Shown here one piece after another: positions 60,399 through 64,000 of a stretch of 64,000 nucleotides of DNA. Numbering within the stretch: position 1 is the first letter of the stretch; the number at the start of each line of letters is the position of its first letter. A program made the translations under genes and the position numbers. A model generated the notes under the pieces. That model was not told the DNA's origin, searched no databases, and saw nothing but the letters and a program-made list of their open reading frames with translations. Source of the DNA: an uncultured Clostridia bacterium (GTDB lineage: Bacteria > Bacillota > Clostridia > Christensenellales > Borkfalkiaceae); NCBI GenBank assembly GCA_944337235.1, contig CALVLK010000002.1:1-64000 (forward strand). The letters run 5' to 3'.

Positions 60399-61706
60399 TT
60401 AATTTTCCCGTGCCTTGCGCGCTGCAAGAATATGCATGGCGCACTCGATGCGTTTTTTCATCATGGCGCAGGTCATTTCGTACGGCTCGTTGATATCGCC
60501 GTTGTAATGATAGTTGTTTGCGCTGCATCCGCCCGAGCAGATGAACTTGGCGAAGCAGTTCTCGCAGCGCTTGCGCGTGAACAGGCAGCTCTCGGCAAAC
60601 AGGCGGCGGATCTCTTCGTCGAGTCTGCCCTCGAACACATTCCCCATCTTCCACTTTGCGTCGCCCGCAAACTGGTGGCAGGGATAGATGTCGCCGTTCG
60701 GCACGACGGAAAAATACTCATTCCCCGCCCCGCAGGCAGAGACGCGCTTGGAAAGGCAGGGCCCGCCCTCCAGATCGATGTTGAAGTGGAAGAAATTGAA
60801 CCCCCTGCCCTCCTCTTCGCGGCGCAGGTATTCCTCGCACAGCCGCTCATATTCCCGCTCGATGGCGGCAAGATGTTCCTCTCTGATCTGAAGATCGGGC
60901 AAATCGGTCACGACGGGCTCCATGGAGATGCTGTCAAAGCCCTGATCCGCCAGAAAGAGCACGTCGCTCGCAAAGTCAAGGTTTTTCGCCGTAAACGTGC
61001 CGCGCACATAGTACTTCTTGTCGCCGCGGGCGCGCACGAAGCGCTTGATCTTGTCGATGACGACGGCATAACTGCCATTGCCGTTGACCGTCTTGCGCAC
61101 GGCGTCGTGCACCTCGGGTCTGCCGTCCAGTGAGAGAACGACGTTCTCCATCTCCGCATTGAAAAAATCGATGGTGTCGTCGTCGAGCAGCAGGCCGTTC
61201 GTCGTGGTGGTGAACAAGAACCGCTTGCCCGCCTTGGCAGCCTGTTCTTTGGCGTAATATACCGTCCCCTTGACGACGTCGAGGTTCATCAGCGGCTCTC
61301 CGCCGAAGAAATCCACCTCGAGCACCTTGCGGTTTCCGCTCTCGCGCAGCAGAAAGTCGATCGCCGCCTTGGCGGTGTCGAGGCTCATCACCTCGCGCAC
61401 GGAATGGTAGGCGCCCTCGTCGGCAAAGCAGTATTTGCAGCGCAGATTGCAGTCGTGACTGACGTGCAGGCAGAGCGCCTTGATCTCGTCGCTCTTGACG
61501 GGGCGCGCCGTCGTCTCCTCGGCATAGAGCAGCCCCTGCGCTTTCAGCCTCTCCACGTCCTCGAGGATGGAACGGAGTTCCTCATCCTTCAGCTCGATGG
61601 GCTCGTGCGAAAGATAGCGCGCCGTCTTCTCGTCGCAGCTGTGCAGCGCGCCGCTGCCTGTATCGTAGAGATAATAGTTGTCGTGATAGGAAAAAATGTG
61701 GACCAT
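60399..61706 (-). CDS. scfB: Radical SAM maturase of the SCIFF peptide (ScfB)
   Basis: A 435-aa radical SAM enzyme with a SPASM domain. It installs thioether crosslinks on the SCIFF precursor, a ranthipeptide of Clostridia. The SAM cluster motif CNLRCKYC uses Cys86, Cys90 and Cys93; a RiPP-recognition region lies in the first 75 residues, and auxiliary cluster cysteines are in CGAGNEYF, IYPCHQF and the CENCFAKFICSGGC block. The precursor gene scfA is upstream. No SD is visible before the ATG. Confidence 0.95.
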   Translation of the reverse strand: MVHIFSYHDNYYLYDTGSGALHSCDEKTARYLSHEPIELKDEELRSILEDVERLKAQGLLYAEETTARPVKSDEIKALCLHVSHDCNLRCKYCFADEGAYHSVREVMSLDTAKAAIDFLLRESGNRKVLEVDFFGGEPLMNLDVVKGTVYYAKEQAAKAGKRFLFTTTTNGLLLDDDTIDFFNAEMENVVLSLDGRPEVHDAVRKTVNGNGSYAVVIDKIKRFVRARGDKKYYVRGTFTAKNLDFASDVLFLADQGFDSISMEPVVTDLPDLQIREEHLAAIEREYERLCEEYLRREEEGRGFNFFHFNIDLEGGPCLSKRVSACGAGNEYFSVVPNGDIYPCHQFAGDAKWKMGNVFEGRLDEEIRRLFAESCLFTRKRCENCFAKFICSGGCSANNYHYNGDINEPYEMTCAMMKKRIECAMHILAARKAREN

Positions 61707-61726
61707 CTTATATACGCATGAAAAGC

Positions 61727-61745
61727 CGCGTAATCAGCTTACGCG
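61727..61745 (-). terminator. Small hairpin between scfA and scfB
   Basis: CGCGTAA/TTACGCG stem with a five-base loop, followed by GCTTTTC on the minus strand. It may partly terminate after scfA and so set the ratio of precursor to enzyme. Confidence 0.5.
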
Positions 61746-61807
61746 ACCATACAGAGCAAGGGAGCGGATAAACTTCCGCCCCCGATTGGCTTGTTCTGCG
61801 GCGAAGA

Positions 61808-61966
61808 TTACTTCCGCTCGCCGTCGATCTTCTGCTCCCTCGTCACACGCTCGCAGGACTGGTTCCCCACGGTGCAGCTCGTCTTGCAGGCGGACTGGCA
61901 GGTGCTTCTGCACTCTCCGCAGCCGGTAACGCATCTCTCTGTCGGTTTAGCAATCGTCTTGATCAT
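61808..61966 (-). CDS. scfA: SCIFF precursor peptide (ScfA)
   Basis: A 52-aa precursor with seven cysteines: Cys12, 16, 19, 23, 27, 31 and 38. The core GCGECRSTCQSACKTSC (15-31) is nearly the textbook SCIFF (six cysteines in forty-five residues). Cys12 is an extra cysteine just before the core. The tail after Cys38 is basic and Glu-rich. GGGAG lies 10 nt before the ATG. It has its own promoter, with scfB 101 bp downstream, the standard linkage in Clostridia; the peptide's role is not settled. Confidence 0.95.
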   Translation of the reverse strand: MIKTIAKPTERCVTGCGECRSTCQSACKTSCTVGNQSCERVTREQKIDGERK

Positions 61967-61994
61967 TCGTCAATCTCCCGTAAGGTTTTTTTCT

Positions 61995-62023
61995 ATTATA
62001 GCGCGTTGCGCAAAAAATAGCAA
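61995..62023 (-). promoter_or_regulatory. SigA-type promoter of scfA
   Basis: Minus-strand TTGCTA (62018-62023), 17-bp spacer containing a GCGCAACGCGC palindrome, TATAAT (61995-62000). Confidence 0.72.
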
Positions 62024-62031
62024 ACGATTTT

Positions 62032-62403
62032 TTACGCTTTCCGCAATTTCTTCCCGCAAAGGGCGCCGATCGCGCCGAAAATCATGCCGAGCAGCAGCTC
62101 CAGAAGGAAGACGGCGCTCAAATGAAAGCCGCCGATCGCGCCGAATACGAGCATGGTGAACAGGACGGAGAGCGCGCCCGAAGCAAGCCCCTGAAAAAAG
62201 ATGCGCGCCCCGCGCAGGAACACCGCCGCGCCGATAAAGCAGCTTGCGCACTTGATCGCCTGGTTGATAAACATGATGGTATAGCCGTCGGGTGCATATG
62301 CCCGCACGAACACGGCGAGCAGCGCCACCGCAAGAAGACAGAGCACCGTCGCGGCGCATACGGCAAAGAGAATGCGCGGCACAATCTGCCGGACAAAGGA
62401 CAT
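62032..62403 (-). CDS. TIGR04086-family membrane protein
   Basis: A 123-aa protein with four membrane helices (about 10-35, 45-62, 66-90, 93-115). The family TIGR04086 is defined by its place near yajC and the SCIFF genes in Clostridia; function is unknown. The ATG at 62403 has GGAGGGG upstream. It probably was in line with yajC before the IS30 element arrived at 62540-63579. Confidence 0.85.
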   Translation of the reverse strand: MSFVRQIVPRILFAVCAATVLCLLAVALLAVFVRAYAPDGYTIMFINQAIKCASCFIGAAVFLRGARIFFQGLASGALSVLFTMLVFGAIGGFHLSAVFLLELLLGMIFGAIGALCGKKLRKA

Positions 62404-63515
62404 CTTATCCCCTCCCATGTGCTTTTTGCATATCCTATGCGCTCCCTCTCCGCGATATGCAAAGGATCCGCCGTCGTATACTCTCCTGCGCGCGGGATGT
62501 TGACCGCCCGTGCGCCGCACACGCATTCTCTTTCGATAAGTGAATTGTCAAACCAAGTGCAACACTTGGAGAGATTTTGTTCAAACAAATCTTGTGGAGT
62601 TTGGTAATGCAAAACTTTTTTGGGCCTGGCGTTAATTAACGCCAGGTTCTTTTTTAATGTTGCAAGGCTCACCCTTGAAAGATTTCTGCCTTTGGGATAG
62701 AATTCTCGTAACAGTCCGTTCAGGTTCTCGTTTGTCCCTTTCTGCCAGGCACAATACGGATCCGCAAAATACATATCGCAATGCAAGGCTTTCTCTATCT
62801 CCCTCCAACAGGCAAACTCGCTGCCTCTGTCGCAGGTAATCGTCTTTACCGCTTCGTTGGGATATTGGGAAAGTGCGTCGATGATCGCTTTCGCCATCGT
62901 CTCTCCCTTTCTGTCCGGAATTTTAATTGCTATATAATATCTCGTCTTTCTTTCCGCAAGTGTTGCAAAGCATACTTTGCTTTTTCCTTGCCCCGATACT
63001 ACTGTGTCCGCTTCCCAATGTCCGAATTCCTTGCGATTATATACGCTTTTATCCCGTTTGCGGATACTTTTCCCCGTTGTAAACCTTCCGCCGTTCCCTA
63101 ATCGCTTGCGCGTCTTCCCTTTCCTCCGCAGGTTTTTCAGGGTAGATCGCAGATATCTTTCGTCTATCCAACGGTAGATCGTCTTAAACGACGGCATCTT
63201 CATCCCGCACGGCGTATTCGCGATCTGTTCCGGCGACCATGTTTGCGACAGTTTCTCGTCTATGTAGTCTAATACCTCTTGCTTCCAAAACATCCCGCGG
63301 TGACGGTAACTGTTGCGAAGATTGCTTTTCTTTTGTGCCGTATGCGGATAGTATCTCGGTATATCCCTGAAAAAGGTACAGTTCCGCCTCAATTCCCTCG
63401 ATACAGAACTCACATTCCTCCCCAACAGCCGCGCAATTTCCCGATAACTTTTTCCTTTGACATAGTATTCTCGTAGACAGCAGCGCTCTTCTATGGTAAA
63501 ATGGTGGTAGTTCAT
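62118..63515 (-). CDS. IS30-family transposase, no in-frame stop inside the element
   Basis: DDE transposase of IS30 type. An N-terminal helix-turn-helix (SYREIARLLGRNVSSVSREL) is followed by a core with the three acidic residues in HWEADTVV, CDRGSEFA and GTNENLNGLL, so it looks active. The ATG at 63515 has AAAGGAG. The recognisable protein ends around 62540 (SKCCTWFDN), where the element's end repeat begins; with no stop there the frame runs 140 codons into flanking DNA, in a different frame from the TIGR04086 gene. Confidence 0.88.
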   Translation of the reverse strand: MNYHHFTIEERCCLREYYVKGKSYREIARLLGRNVSSVSRELRRNCTFFRDIPRYYPHTAQKKSNLRNSYRHRGMFWKQEVLDYIDEKLSQTWSPEQIANTPCGMKMPSFKTIYRWIDERYLRSTLKNLRRKGKTRKRLGNGGRFTTGKSIRKRDKSVYNRKEFGHWEADTVVSGQGKSKVCFATLAERKTRYYIAIKIPDRKGETMAKAIIDALSQYPNEAVKTITCDRGSEFACWREIEKALHCDMYFADPYCAWQKGTNENLNGLLREFYPKGRNLSRVSLATLKKNLALINARPKKVLHYQTPQDLFEQNLSKCCTWFDNSLIERECVCGARAVNIPRAGEYTTADPLHIAERERIGYAKSTWEGIRCPLSGRLCRAFSLPYAPRRCSVFLRWRCSPCSCGHMHPTAIPSCLSTRRSSAQAALSARRCSCAGRASFFRGLLRARSPSCSPCSYSARSAAFI

Positions 63516-63579
63516 ACAGATCTCCTTTGTGGTAATTTGGTTTCGCATTTCTATTTTACCACAGATTTGTGTGAACTAC
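62540..63579 (-). mobile_element. IS30-family insertion sequence
   Basis: About 1.04 kb, one transposase on the minus strand. Imperfect inverted ends are seen at 62540-62563 (GTGAATTGTCAAACCAAGTG) and 63553-63579 (complement GTAGTTCACACAAATCTGTG); the exact edges and target duplication are uncertain. It separates yajC from the TIGR04086-scfA-scfB genes. Its base composition is more AT-rich than the surrounding DNA, fitting recent arrival. Confidence 0.8.
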
Positions 63580-63627
63580 TTTTTTTCTCCCTCTCCTGTT
63601 GCTCTTAATAGTATAATTCACCCGATA

Positions 63628-63658
63628 TACAAAAGCGGGGCGCATCTGCGCCCCGCTT
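63628..63658 (-). terminator. Intrinsic terminator of yajC
   Basis: A 12-bp stem (63633-63644 with 63647-63658) and TTTT flank on the minus strand. It lies outside the insertion, so yajC was already separately terminated. Confidence 0.88.
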
Positions 63659-63676
63659 ACTCTTACTCTATATGGG

Positions 63677-64000
63677 TTATTCCTTGTCCTGCGGCTCAGA
63701 GAGCTCCTGCGCGGGCGCCTCTGTCTGCTCCTTCTGTTCTTCCTCGGCAGGGGTTTCGCCTGCGGGAGCGTCTTCCTTCTTGCCCAACTTCTTGGCCGCC
63801 TTTTCGGCAGCGCGTGCCGCCTCTGCCTGTTCGCGTGCGATCTGCGTGGGGCCCTTTGCGTCCGTCTGCGAGATGCAGTCCTTGTCCATCTTGACGTAGC
63901 TCTTGCCCGTCGCTTCGCTGCCCGTCTCGATGATGACGGTGTTGTCGTCGCACACCTCCGCAACGATGCCGCAGATGCCGCCGATCGTCTTCACCTTGTT
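63677..64000 (-). CDS. yajC: Preprotein translocase subunit YajC (partial)
   Basis: The 3' part of yajC; the 5' end, with the membrane helix, is beyond the window. The visible protein begins NKVKTIGGICGIVAEV, the conserved segment after the helix of YajC, with DNTVIIETG next. A long Ala/Glu/Lys-rich tail follows (about 65 residues), longer than in most YajC proteins. YajC associates with SecDF in the membrane. The frame reads through position 64000, so the gene is not whole here. Confidence 0.85.
   Translation of the reverse strand, partial: NKVKTIGGICGIVAEVCDDNTVIIETGSEATGKSYVKMDKDCISQTDAKGPTQIAREQAEAARAAEKAAKKLGKKEDAPAGETPAEEEQKEQTEAPAQELSEPQDKE

Noticed and set aside
63600-63625. Promoter between yajC and the IS30 element
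   Set aside because: A TATACT is present on the minus strand but the nearest -35-like TTGTAT is only 11 bp away.

Overview
The window reads as a chromosomal segment of a spore-forming, GC-rich member of the Clostridia (Bacillota). Seen in the sequence: SpoVAD and SpoVAE, a SigH-type sigma factor, a SpoVB-like flippase, the SCIFF precursor peptide with its radical SAM partner, LL-diaminopimelate aminotransferase, and strong Shine-Dalgarno sites with TTGACA/TATAAT promoters. A Christensenellales- or Borkfalkiaceae-like lineage is my inference, not something the sequence proves. Almost everything is housekeeping and densely packed; there is no prophage, CRISPR array or rRNA operon.

Layout. 1-434: tandem repeat copies and a long hairpin next to tRNA-Arg(CCT). 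435-7562 (minus): operon purA-dapF-pyrG-dapL-malQ-mscL, joining nucleotide synthesis, the LL-DAP lysine/peptidoglycan branch and glycogen/maltodextrin use. 7715-8571: Nudix hydrolase (plus) and tRNA-Val(GAC) (minus). 8670-14094 (minus): operon mrnC-rlmB-sigH-dnaX-ybaB-recR-gpsA. 14177-16578 (plus): CPA2 antiporter and aldo/keto reductase. 16603-24811: ZIP metal transporter with an unusual AT-rich repeat upstream, an operon lemA-DUF2207-glpK, a zinc-type macrodomain hydrolase, a small membrane protein, and spoVAD-spoVAE. 24870-27746 (minus): yebC, a SpoU methyltransferase and infC-rpmI-rplT with an L20-type attenuator leader.

27857-36319 is the accessory part: a secreted SGNH esterase lipoprotein, a Cys-rich spore-type protein, a small LysM protein, a SpoVB-like flippase, pgi, a DMP19-family protein, and an AT-rich pair made of an orphan FtsX-type permease and a secreted eight-cysteine protein. 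36403-45685 (minus): the SRP and cell-cycle block (ylxM-ffh-rpsP-khpA; plsX-rnc-smc-ftsY). 45718-50611: CDF transporter, solitary MazF, GNAT acetyltransferase, pnp and rpsO. 50663-57725 (minus): recJ-relA-MBL hydrolase-hemZ-DUF308. 57798-64000 (minus): the clostridial Sec/SCIFF neighbourhood yajC - TIGR04086 - scfA - scfB - secD - secF, interrupted between yajC and TIGR04086 by an IS30-family insertion sequence.

The most interesting signals are: three candidate leaderless genes (mrnC, a membrane protein, a GNAT) in an otherwise SD-rich genome; an AUC start for infC behind an attenuator; a promoter whose -35 box sits inside the upstream terminator stem (ylxM-ffh); a seven-cysteine SCIFF precursor; and the AT-rich permease/secreted-protein pair. 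I did not find a clearly new multi-gene system; that pair and the 29-32 kb spore-type cluster are the best leads.
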